A stretch of DNA of 34,611 nt from CAZVBR01 sp964625755 (GTDB lineage: Bacteria; Patescibacteriota; Minisyncoccia; Phycocordibacterales; XYD1-FULL-46-19), in assembly GCA_964625755.1 (NCBI GenBank), contig CAZVBR010000003.1:1-34611 (forward strand), written 5' to 3'. Below are positions 15,392-22,668 of the stretch, piece after piece. The notes beneath the pieces are model-generated. The model saw nothing but the letters and a program-made list of their open reading frames with translations. It was not told the origin of the DNA and ran no database searches. Both the position numbers and the translations under genes were made by a program. Within the stretch, counting starts at the first letter, position 1. Every line of letters begins with the position of its first letter.

Positions 15392-17464
15392 ATGGCAAAA
15401 GAAGAATCACAGGCTAATAAGAGACAGTATGGCGCGGAAGATATTGTGATCTTAGAGGGGCTGGAACCGGTACGCAAGAGACCGGGTATGTATATTGGTT
15501 CGACCGGACCAGACGGCCTTCACCATCTCTTGATAGAGATCTTTGATAATGCCCGTGACGAGGCTATGAATGGTTACGCGACCGAGATCGAGATAACACT
15601 TCTGCCTGACGGAGGTATTAGAGTGGTTGACAATGGTACCGGTATTCCGGTGGAGAAGCACAAAAAAACCAAGGTTTCAACTTTAGAGACGGTAATGACG
15701 ACCCTGCACGCCGGAGGTAAATTTGAAGGCGAGGGGTATAAGATCTCAGGCGGTCTTCACGGAGTCGGGGCGTCGGTGGTAAATGCTTTATCGACTTGGT
15801 TTCGGGCTGAGGTGCATCGTGATGGTGGTCACTTTGTTCAAGAGTACTCTCGCGGAGTTAAGCATTCGGATGTAGAGAAGATCGGTTCATCAGATAAACA
15901 GGGGACAGTGGTCATCTTCTATCCTGATCCGGAGATATTTTCAACTACGGAATTTGATTGGAGCAGAATAATCAATCACTTAAGAAGCCAATCTTATTTA
16001 ATTAAAGGGCTAATGATCCGGGTGATAGATGCTCGATCAAACTGGACTGATCCCGATTGGTCAAAAATATTTTTTGTTAAGGATATTGAAACCGAATTTC
16101 CGTCGTATTCTTTTCATTTTGAAGGCGGGTTAGTGTCTTTGGTGAAACATTTTAATCGCAGTGAAAAGGTCTTACATAAAAATATTTTTCACGTTGAAAA
16201 AGAAGCCAAGGATGTCATGGTGGAAGTCGCTTTTCAGTATATTGATGATATTGATAGTCGGGAGATAAGTTATACTAACAATACCTTAACCCCGGCTGGA
16301 GGAACTCATTTGACCGGCTTCCGGATCGCTTTAACTCGAATTTTGAATGATTATGCCCGGAAGAATAATTTAATAAAAGAAGGGGCGGATTCTTTTTCCG
16401 GAGATGATGTCCGGGAGGGGTTGGTGGCGGTGGTATCGGTTAAATTGCGTGACCCTCAATTTGAAGGACAAACTAAAGCAAAATTGGGCTCAATGGAAGC
16501 TCGGAGTGCAGTGGATAATGTCTTTTCTGAAGCTCTTTCCTGGTATCTGGAGGAAAACCCTGAAGATGCTAAAGCTATCATTAATAAATCAATTTTAGCA
16601 GTTAAGGCTCGGAAGGCGGCAAAGGCGGCGAAAGATTCGGTTTTGCGAAAAGGAGCTTTGACCGGATTGACCTTGCCTGGAAAATTGGCTGATTGTCAAA
16701 CACGTGATCCTTCAGAATCGGAGCTGTTCATTGTTGAGGGAGACAGTGCCGGCGGTAGTTCGAAGATGGGCCGAGACCGGAGAACTCAGGCAATTCTGCC
16801 ACTCCGAGGTAAGATCTTAAATGTCGAACGAGCTCGGCTGGACCGTATGTTGGCCTCAAATGAGATAAAATCACTGGTGATTGCCCTCGGAACAGCTATT
16901 GGGGATACATTTGACATCAGTAAGCTTCGTTATCATTTAATAATTATTGCCACTGATGCTGATGTGGACGGAGCTCATATTAGAACATTGCTGCTAACCT
17001 TGTTTTACAGATATTTCCCGGAATTGATCAATGAGGGTTATTTGTATATTGCTCAACCGCCTTTGTATAAATTAAAACGAGGCAAGGAAGTGGAGTATGT
17101 TTACTCTGAAGAAGAGAAAGAAAGAGTGATCAAAGAGTGGGGCGGGTATGAGGCTCAGGAAGCCTTAACTGACGCCGATAATAAAAGTGACGAGGAGGTA
17201 TCTGTTTCGGCTGAGGAGGGTCAAGTAGAGATAAAGACCAAAACCGCTAAGATCAGTATCCAGCGTTACAAAGGTCTCGGAGAGATGGATCCGGAAGAGT
17301 TATGGGAGACAACCATGAACCCGGAATCTCGTTTACTGAAACAGGTCAGTATCAAAGAAGCTTCTGAGGCCGATAAAACGTTTGATATCCTGATGGGTAA
17401 TGATGTTGAGCCACGCCGCCTGTTTATTCAGACTCATGCAAAAATGGCCAATCTTGATGTTTAG
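15392..17464 (+). CDS. gyrB: DNA gyrase subunit B
   Basis: ATPase subunit that drives negative supercoiling with GyrA. Of 690 residues, the GHKL ATPase domain has VRKRPGMYIGS, EIFDNARDEA, DNGTGIPVE and GGLHGVGASVVNALS. The transducer domain follows. The TOPRIM domain has EGDSAGGSSKMGRDR (Glu449) and DADVDGAH (Asp522, 524, 526), then QPPLYK and the C-terminal QRYKGLGEMDPEELWETTM. The QPPLYK and GRDR context favours GyrB over ParE. EIFDNARDEA is a variant of the more usual IVDNSIDEA. A charged insert lies before the QRYKGLGEM block, smaller than the large E. coli insertion. gyrA is not in the window. Confidence 0.95.
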   Translation: MAKEESQANKRQYGAEDIVILEGLEPVRKRPGMYIGSTGPDGLHHLLIEIFDNARDEAMNGYATEIEITLLPDGGIRVVDNGTGIPVEKHKKTKVSTLETVMTTLHAGGKFEGEGYKISGGLHGVGASVVNALSTWFRAEVHRDGGHFVQEYSRGVKHSDVEKIGSSDKQGTVVIFYPDPEIFSTTEFDWSRIINHLRSQSYLIKGLMIRVIDARSNWTDPDWSKIFFVKDIETEFPSYSFHFEGGLVSLVKHFNRSEKVLHKNIFHVEKEAKDVMVEVAFQYIDDIDSREISYTNNTLTPAGGTHLTGFRIALTRILNDYARKNNLIKEGADSFSGDDVREGLVAVVSVKLRDPQFEGQTKAKLGSMEARSAVDNVFSEALSWYLEENPEDAKAIINKSILAVKARKAAKAAKDSVLRKGALTGLTLPGKLADCQTRDPSESELFIVEGDSAGGSSKMGRDRRTQAILPLRGKILNVERARLDRMLASNEIKSLVIALGTAIGDTFDISKLRYHLIIIATDADVDGAHIRTLLLTLFYRYFPELINEGYLYIAQPPLYKLKRGKEVEYVYSEEEKERVIKEWGGYEAQEALTDADNKSDEEVSVSAEEGQVEIKTKTAKISIQRYKGLGEMDPEELWETTMNPESRLLKQVSIKEASEADKTFDILMGNDVEPRRLFIQTHAKMANLDV

Positions 17465-17524
17465 TGTTTAGTTGCCGGGGAGGGTAAATTCCATTCTGGC
17501 CGGCATGAAGCTAACGGGCCGAAG

Positions 17525-17544
17525 ATGAAGCTGTCAGGCTTCGT
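17525..17544. terminator. Possible hairpin between convergent gyrB and PH-domain gene
   Basis: GAAGC (17527-17531) and GCTTC (17538-17542) form a perfect stem around a 6-base loop and can extend by two pairs to 17525/17544. It lies in the 95-base space between two convergent genes, where a bidirectional terminator is expected. No T-run follows on either strand, so this is weak. Confidence 0.25.
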
Positions 17545-17559
17545 AACTGAATGTAATAA

Positions 17560-18159
17560 CTAATTTTGATTTGATTCCGGGGTTGATTCGTGTTCGGGGG
17601 TCCCATCAGTTGCAATTCTTACCTCTCGAACTCTTTCGGATACTTGGGCGTGGAGTTTCATTATTTCTTTTTTTACTTCCACCGGATCGCTGGCGTCTTT
17701 GAGTATGATCTCTCGGCCGTGACCGGCGGTTTGAACATGTACATCACCGTAGCCCAAGAGAGTCGGCAAAATGCCGGCCACATCAACAGTGGCATCTTGG
17801 AGTTGCTCATACCGCAAACTGATCACCTCTCGGTTAAACAGGCTTCTTTGCTCAACGTCTATTATTCTTTTTGGGGTAATATACCAGACATCCAAGTAGT
17901 AATCTGTCCATTCTCGAAAAAAGAAGATCCAGGCCAAAAGGAGCCATAAGGAATAGCCTGATATGAACAGGGACCACATTTGCCGGGTGATCTTGATTTC
18001 GGTATCAAGCAGTTCCAGGTTGGCAATTAAATACAAACCTATCACGGCCAGTAATGGCAGAACCGCAATACTAACAGCCTTAACTGCTTTAATGAACATT
18101 ATAAACCAGTGACGTCTGATCTCTCTAATGATTTTTTCACCTACTTCAAGATGGATCAT
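17560..18159 (-). CDS. PH-domain (bPH2/YdbS-like) membrane protein
   Basis: The 199-residue protein starts MIHLEVGEKIIREIRRHW, a typical opening for bacterial PH-domain membrane proteins. Two transmembrane helices follow (about 21-43 and 60-82), then a cytosolic bPH2-type domain with YYLDVWYITPKRIIDVEQRSLF and the LRYEQLQDATVDVAG...GYGDVHVQTAG pattern. The C-terminus is polar. The upstream ATG at 18180 would overlap the preceding gene and adds residues not seen in the family, so the ATG at 18159 is preferred. It is the last gene of a thrS-led minus-strand unit. Role unknown, perhaps membrane organisation. Confidence 0.82.
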   Translation of the reverse strand: MIHLEVGEKIIREIRRHWFIMFIKAVKAVSIAVLPLLAVIGLYLIANLELLDTEIKITRQMWSLFISGYSLWLLLAWIFFFREWTDYYLDVWYITPKRIIDVEQRSLFNREVISLRYEQLQDATVDVAGILPTLLGYGDVHVQTAGHGREIILKDASDPVEVKKEIMKLHAQVSERVREVRIATDGTPEHESTPESNQN

Positions 18160-18160
18160 A

Positions 18161-18388
18161 TTAATATGTAAATATCGCAATTGCGGCGATCAACAATAAC
18201 GTAATACCCCCGGTTAGGTAAATTTTTTGGGCTCTCTTGATATATTTATCGTTATACCCGTATCGCCGCCAATGATATATGTAAATACCGCTAATAATCG
18301 AAAATATTATTACAAAAAACAACCAAATTGACCACAAGGCAATGGTCGGAATACCGCTTATTAATTCTGTCAGATCAATTTCCGTCAT
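18161..18388 (-). CDS. Small two-helix membrane protein, unrecognised
   Basis: Predicted 75-residue protein with two transmembrane helices (about 15-39 and 57-74) separated by a basic loop (YHWRRYGYNDKYIKRAQK). It overlaps the thrS end by 14 bases and ends one base before the preferred start of the PH-domain gene. This tight packing supports it being a real gene. Function is not recognised; with the PH-domain neighbour it may belong to a small membrane complex. Confidence 0.6.
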   Translation of the reverse strand: MTEIDLTELISGIPTIALWSIWLFFVIIFSIISGIYIYHWRRYGYNDKYIKRAQKIYLTGGITLLLIAAIAIFTY

Positions 18389-20141
18389 GTTCTTTTTCTT
18401 TTATAATGCGTGTAAATTCATCTAAAGTCAAATTATTTTTATCACCACTCCGATCTTCCGCGGTTACGGTGTCGGTGTTAATTTCATGATCCCCGAGGAC
18501 GAGCCAATGAGGTACCTTTTGATCTTTGGTCTGCCTGATCCGTTTGCCAAGAGAATCGGTCCCGGCCTTTAACTCCGATCGCAAACCGTTCTCTTTTAGT
18601 TGGTCATCAATTTTTTTGGCGGCCGGAAGGTGATCTTCTGATACCGGTAAAATCGCTACCTGAATCGGGGCCAGCCAGGTCGGGAAGGCGCCGGCAAAAT
18701 GTTCAATGATCACTGACAAGAATCGCTCAAGTGATCCGGCTATAGCTCGGTGGATCATGACCGGATGCTTACTGGAGCCATCTTTATCGGTATATTTCAG
18801 ATCAAAGCGTTCCGGCATAACAAAATCAAGTTGAATTGTAGCCAGTTGCCATTTTCGACCGATTGCATCCTGAAACATAAAATCTAATTTCGGGCCATAA
18901 AAAGCCGCCTCTCCTTTCTCGATCCCGAAAGGCAGATCGCGGTTCTCGGCGATCTTTTTTAAGGTATTTTCCGCTTCTTCCCATAATTCTGTGTTACCGA
19001 GATAATCACCGGGCTTATCAGGGTCTCGGACCGACAAAAAGACCTGATAGTTACCGGTGGTGTACATCCCCAGTAATGTGTAAAACTCCTTGATCACTTC
19101 AATAATGTTCTCTATTTCAGCCTCGGTCTGTTCGGGGGTGCAGAAAACATGGCCATCATCTTGAGTTAAAGAGCGAACCCGAGACAGTCCGAGTAATTCG
19201 CCGGTTTGTTCGTCTCGGTATACGGTAGTAGTTTCGGCCATTCGGACCGGAAGATCTTTGTAGCTTTTAGCTCCGGAAGCGTATATTTGAGTGTGATGAG
19301 GGCAGTTCATCGGCTTCATGACAAATTGTGATTCCTTACCCGACACTTTAAACAGTTCTTCGCCAAACTTTTCCCAGTGACCGCTGGTTTTATATAAGTC
19401 CGGCTTGGTGATATGGGGAATGGAAACTTTTTGGTAGCCATATTTTCTTTGGATCTCATCTATTTTATTTACGATCGCTTCCCGCATAGCCGCTCCTTTG
19501 GCTGTAAAGAGTGGTAATCCCGGTCCGATCAATTCGGAAAAAGTAAACAAATCCAGTTCTTTGCCGAGTTTGCGATGATCACGTTTTTTGGCTTCCGACA
19601 TTTGATCGAGATATTTTTTTAGTTCAGCCTCATCATTAAAAGCCAAGCCGTATATCCGAGTGAGCATTTTATTTTCATTGCTTCCTCGCCAATAAGCTCC
19701 GGCTACGGTATTCAACTGCCAACTACCTGGTTCTATTTCCACCATATCGTTTACGTGGCCGCCGCGACAGAGATCACAAAATTCATTTTCTCCTGACCCC
19801 GAAGTGTAGATCGTGATAGTCTCCCCGGTTTGTTCGAGTTCGTTGATCAGTTCAAGTTTGTACTGATTGTTTTTGAATAGTTTTTTGGCTTCGGAAGTTG
19901 ATATGTTTTGACCTTTAAAATCACGCCACTTGAGGGCTAGTTCCCGCATTTTTTCCTCGATCACTGGCAGATCCTTGTCTGAGATGGTCCGGTCAAGGTC
20001 GATGTCATAGTAAAAACCGGTTTCCGTGGCCGGACCGATCGCTAATTTTGCTTCGGGGTAGATTTTAAGTACGGCGGCCGCCAAAAGATGAGCTAAGGAG
20101 TGACGCTTAGCCTCGAGGGTCGAATTTTTGGTTTTGTGCAT
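18375..20141 (-). CDS. thrS: Threonyl-tRNA synthetase lacking the TGS domain
   Basis: Class II synthetase of 588 residues. It begins just before the N2 editing (SAD) domain, with His14-x3-His18 (HSLAHL) and CRGGH for hydrolysis of Ser-tRNA(Thr). The catalytic core has MNCPHH (zinc Cys and His), RMAETTTVYRDEQTGELLGLSRVRSLTQDDGH (motif 2), GPKLDFMFQDAIGR, and HRAIAGSLERF (motif 3). The anticodon-binding domain has APIQVAILPVS. The N-terminal TGS (N1) domain of about 60 residues is absent. An in-frame ATG at 20168 adds only nine residues that would lie over the promoter, so 20141 is the likely start. Confidence 0.95.
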   Translation of the reverse strand: MHKTKNSTLEAKRHSLAHLLAAAVLKIYPEAKLAIGPATETGFYYDIDLDRTISDKDLPVIEEKMRELALKWRDFKGQNISTSEAKKLFKNNQYKLELINELEQTGETITIYTSGSGENEFCDLCRGGHVNDMVEIEPGSWQLNTVAGAYWRGSNENKMLTRIYGLAFNDEAELKKYLDQMSEAKKRDHRKLGKELDLFTFSELIGPGLPLFTAKGAAMREAIVNKIDEIQRKYGYQKVSIPHITKPDLYKTSGHWEKFGEELFKVSGKESQFVMKPMNCPHHTQIYASGAKSYKDLPVRMAETTTVYRDEQTGELLGLSRVRSLTQDDGHVFCTPEQTEAEIENIIEVIKEFYTLLGMYTTGNYQVFLSVRDPDKPGDYLGNTELWEEAENTLKKIAENRDLPFGIEKGEAAFYGPKLDFMFQDAIGRKWQLATIQLDFVMPERFDLKYTDKDGSSKHPVMIHRAIAGSLERFLSVIIEHFAGAFPTWLAPIQVAILPVSEDHLPAAKKIDDQLKENGLRSELKAGTDSLGKRIRQTKDQKVPHWLVLGDHEINTDTVTAEDRSGDKNNLTLDEFTRIIKEKEHDGN

Positions 20142-20147
20142 AAAAAA

Positions 20148-20176
20148 ATTGTAGCAAAAAAGAAACAAAAGACCAA
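20148..20176 (-). promoter_or_regulatory. thrS promoter, predicted leaderless
   Basis: On the minus strand: -35-like TTGGTC at 20176-20171, a 17-base spacer, extended -10 with TG at 20156-20155 and TACAAT at 20153-20148. Six bases (all T) separate it from the ATG at 20141. The promoter overlaps the longer reading frame, which argues against the 20168 start. Confidence 0.7.
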
Positions 20177-20255
20177 GATATCACCGGTTCACAGGGGGTT
20201 GAGTTCTCCTTTGAGTAGATTCGGCGGTGATGTGATTTTCAAAACAGAGTTGATC

Positions 20256-20591
20256 TTACTTGTGGAGTTTTGTTCCGATCGCTTTTTCTGTTAACTGATC
20301 AAGCTTTTTGCTGCCCAGCTGTAAATTACTTTTTAGAGAGGGGATCGTTATGATCGCCGGCCCGTCTCCGCCGGTAATGTCCAACCAATCTTTGGCGGAG
20401 ATATTGGCGACCAACTGTTCAGTAACAAAGATCACCGCAATCGGGTTTTTACTGGGATCTTTTTCGGCCCGTAGTTGCTTGATCAGCTTTAGGGCCTCAT
20501 CTTCTGACACGGTCGGGTAAATGCTAAGTCCCAGAGCCCGAAAGCCGGTTATCAGGTTGGCCGGTCCTATGATGGCAGCATTTTTTTTCAT
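20256..20591 (-). CDS. V/A-type ATPase subunit F
   Basis: Central-stalk regulatory subunit (NtpG/AtpF type). The 111-residue protein begins KKNAAIIGPANLITGFRALGL, as expected for the Rossmann-like fold of the family, with AVIFVTEQLVANI and ITIPS in the middle. It is the last gene of the ATPase operon, and its ATG overlaps the subunit C stop by 4 bases. Assignment rests on this N-terminus, its size and its place. Confidence 0.85.
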   Translation of the reverse strand: MKKNAAIIGPANLITGFRALGLSIYPTVSEDEALKLIKQLRAEKDPSKNPIAVIFVTEQLVANISAKDWLDITGGDGPAIITIPSLKSNLQLGSKKLDQLTEKAIGTKLHK

Positions 20592-21595
20592 AAGGCTTGA
20601 TATAATTCTCTTAACGTTGACCGGATGTCATTTTCGTTTGAATTTACTTGTTTGCCGGTCATGATAATGTTGATCATTTGAACATTGTTCTTTCGACCGT
20701 TAAAGTAAGAGAACAAAGTCGCCGGGGAGAAGATATTCATACTCTCTTGTTTTAAGAATTTCATCAAATGTTCTTCGGCGGCTTTTTTTATCTCGGTGTA
20801 GCTGCCGGTATTTTGGTAATCGGTTGTGGCAGTTGGCCAATCAACCAGAGGCCCCAAACGTTCAAACGCTTTTAAGGTATTTTCCACGTTGTTCAGGTCG
20901 GATAAGGTAAAGGATCCGCCTTCAACGAACACCCGTTCACTGTCGGCCGGTCGTAGAGTAAGCTGCCGAAGACCGGTTTTCAGGTTGAAAAGATCGATCA
21001 TCAAAGTGGTAAGACGTTTAATAAACGGACTGCCGGTTTCCCGACCAAATTCTTGTAATTGTCGAAGATAGTGATAGTTAAATATTGCCCCGATTTTTTC
21101 TGAGTCGGTAATATTTTGAGTTTCCCGGGCCGCCTGAGCCAGGTGTTCGTTTAGCCACGTTAATTGATCGTTGTGATAAGCTTTTTGGAGTTTTTCCGGA
21201 GTGAATTTTCCGATGTTGAAGTAAAGATTTAGATCATTGGGGTTTGTTTCTAATTTTTGGCCGAGGATAATAACTTTTAGATTGTGCCAGTCGTATTTCA
21301 ACCACAGCATATCAAGTAAGTCCGGATCCGGGGCGATGTCGATCAGAGTTTTTTTGGTGTCGGTTATAACTTTTTCTAGAGCCTTGTTTAAGGGCTCAAG
21401 ATCGGGTTTTAAGGGGTCTAGATCAGACTCCGAGATATAAGGCCCGATAAAAGTGGCCTGCAGGGCTTCATAGCTTTGAGGCCAATCACTGGCCGTGATC
21501 AATCGGTCCACCTGAGAGGTCGTTAAAAATTCATTCTCTAGAGTTTTTATCCGTGCCCCGGCATATAGGTATTTTGTTTGATCGGTTTCCGGCAT
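20588..21595 (-). CDS. V/A-type ATPase subunit C (AC39 family)
   Basis: Joins the central stalk to the membrane rotor ring. The 335-residue, mainly helical protein begins with the YLYAGARIKTLENEFLT motif typical of subunit C and has repeated helical modules (LKYDWHNLKVIILG; FNYHYLRQLQEF). It lies between subunits E and F as in archaeal operons. It starts 3 bases after the end of subunit E. Confidence 0.87.
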   Translation of the reverse strand: MPETDQTKYLYAGARIKTLENEFLTTSQVDRLITASDWPQSYEALQATFIGPYISESDLDPLKPDLEPLNKALEKVITDTKKTLIDIAPDPDLLDMLWLKYDWHNLKVIILGQKLETNPNDLNLYFNIGKFTPEKLQKAYHNDQLTWLNEHLAQAARETQNITDSEKIGAIFNYHYLRQLQEFGRETGSPFIKRLTTLMIDLFNLKTGLRQLTLRPADSERVFVEGGSFTLSDLNNVENTLKAFERLGPLVDWPTATTDYQNTGSYTEIKKAAEEHLMKFLKQESMNIFSPATLFSYFNGRKNNVQMINIIMTGKQVNSNENDIRSTLRELYQAL

Positions 21596-21598
21596 GTT

Positions 21599-22165
21599 TT
21601 ATGATTTAAACAATATTTGCTGAAGTCTCATTTCGATTTCGCCTTGATTTAATTTTAGCAACCGGTCAAAAGTTAATTCAAACGCCGTATTTTCAGAAAC
21701 GGCTACCAGTCCGGTTTTTATGGTGGGGTGTCTGTCGGTTGTGGCTTGCGGAAAATGCTCATTGATCAAGATCTTGGCCCGGTCGTAATTTTTTGCCCCT
21801 AAATAGATTCGGCCGTTAAAATCGTTCGGTATTATTTCTTTACTCTTTTCAAGCCAACTTAGATACTGGGAGTCCGGTAGTTGTTCAAATACATTTCGGG
21901 CTTTGTTGACAGTTTGATCCAGCAAGACCCGTTTTTTGGTGGTAATCGATTGACGACTTTTTTGTCTTGCTTGAGCTAAGCCTTGCTTCATTATCTCTTT
22001 TGCTTCCGAGTCAGTTTTTGCTTGAGCGGACTGCTTGAGCGATTCTGCTTTTTGGGTAGCGGTTTGTTTTACGTTCTCAGCTTCGGTTTGAGCGGCCGCC
22101 AATATTTCCCGGGCTTTTTTTTCACCCTCTTTTTGTATTTGATTGGTAATATCTTCTATGGACAT
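21599..22165 (-). CDS. V/A-type ATPase subunit E
   Basis: Peripheral stalk subunit of 188 residues. The N-terminal half (about 1-90) is a charged Ala/Glu/Lys/Gln-rich coiled coil (KKAREILAAAQTEAE). The C-terminal globular half ends with the family-like FELTFDRLLKLNQGEIEMRLQQILF. It would pair with the G/H subunit encoded upstream in the operon. It starts 4 bases after subunit K. Confidence 0.88.
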   Translation of the reverse strand: MSIEDITNQIQKEGEKKAREILAAAQTEAENVKQTATQKAESLKQSAQAKTDSEAKEIMKQGLAQARQKSRQSITTKKRVLLDQTVNKARNVFEQLPDSQYLSWLEKSKEIIPNDFNGRIYLGAKNYDRAKILINEHFPQATTDRHPTIKTGLVAVSENTAFELTFDRLLKLNQGEIEMRLQQILFKS

Positions 22166-22169
22166 AATT

Positions 22170-22640
22170 CTAGATAACAGTAAGAAGAATAAAGCTGATC
22201 AATAAACCAAACACTGCCCAGGTCTCCACCATAGCCGAAAAGATGATCGCTCGAGCCGTTAAGGTGTCATCTTTGGCGATCATTAATATTCCGGAGGCCG
22301 ATACTTTTCCTTGATAGATCCCGGAAACCAGGCCGGACAGACCAATCGGCAACCCGACCACCAAATATTGCCAGCCGGTCATTACTGATATTTCAGCTCC
22401 GGGCCCCAAGAGACCGGCAAAATTCAAGATCAAGAACGCTCCAACTAATCCGTAAATACCTTGGGATCCGGGAAGCGCCTGCATCAGTAATAATTTTCCG
22501 AATAGATCGGGTTTTTCGGAGGCTACTCCCGCCCCCGCCTGTCCGGCATACCCCATACCGAGAGCTGAACCGATAAATCCTAAAATTGAAGCGATCGCGG
22601 CTCCGGCAAAAACTAATACTAACCCTAATGTCGTTTCCAT
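22170..22640 (-). CDS. V/A-type ATPase rotor subunit K with Na+-binding signature
   Basis: Proteolipid of the membrane rotor ring. The 156 residues form two fused helical hairpins (four transmembrane segments). Residues matching the Na+ ligands of Enterococcus hirae NtpK are visible: Leu56, Ser59 and Gln60 in ALPGSQG, Gln110 in GIYQGK, and Glu139 in AMVETW. The first hairpin has Gln in place of a carboxylate, so only one ion-binding Glu exists per four helices, as in V-type sodium pumps. Length equals that of NtpK. An AT-rich leader precedes it with no Shine-Dalgarno site. Confidence 0.95.
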   Translation of the reverse strand: METTLGLVLVFAGAAIASILGFIGSALGMGYAGQAGAGVASEKPDLFGKLLLMQALPGSQGIYGLVGAFLILNFAGLLGPGAEISVMTGWQYLVVGLPIGLSGLVSGIYQGKVSASGILMIAKDDTLTARAIIFSAMVETWAVFGLLISFILLTVI

Positions 22641-22668
22641 AATAATTTTTAACTTATTAATTAATAAT

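Noticed and set aside
15392..17464. ParE (topoisomerase IV) instead of GyrB
   Set aside because: The GRDR context after EGDSAGG and the QPPLYK block fit GyrB better, though gyrA is not here to confirm.
20142..20168. Upstream ATG for thrS adding nine residues
   Set aside because: The extra residues cover the extended -10 element and do not match the family; the ATG at 20141 fits the 6-base spacing seen at gap and pheS.
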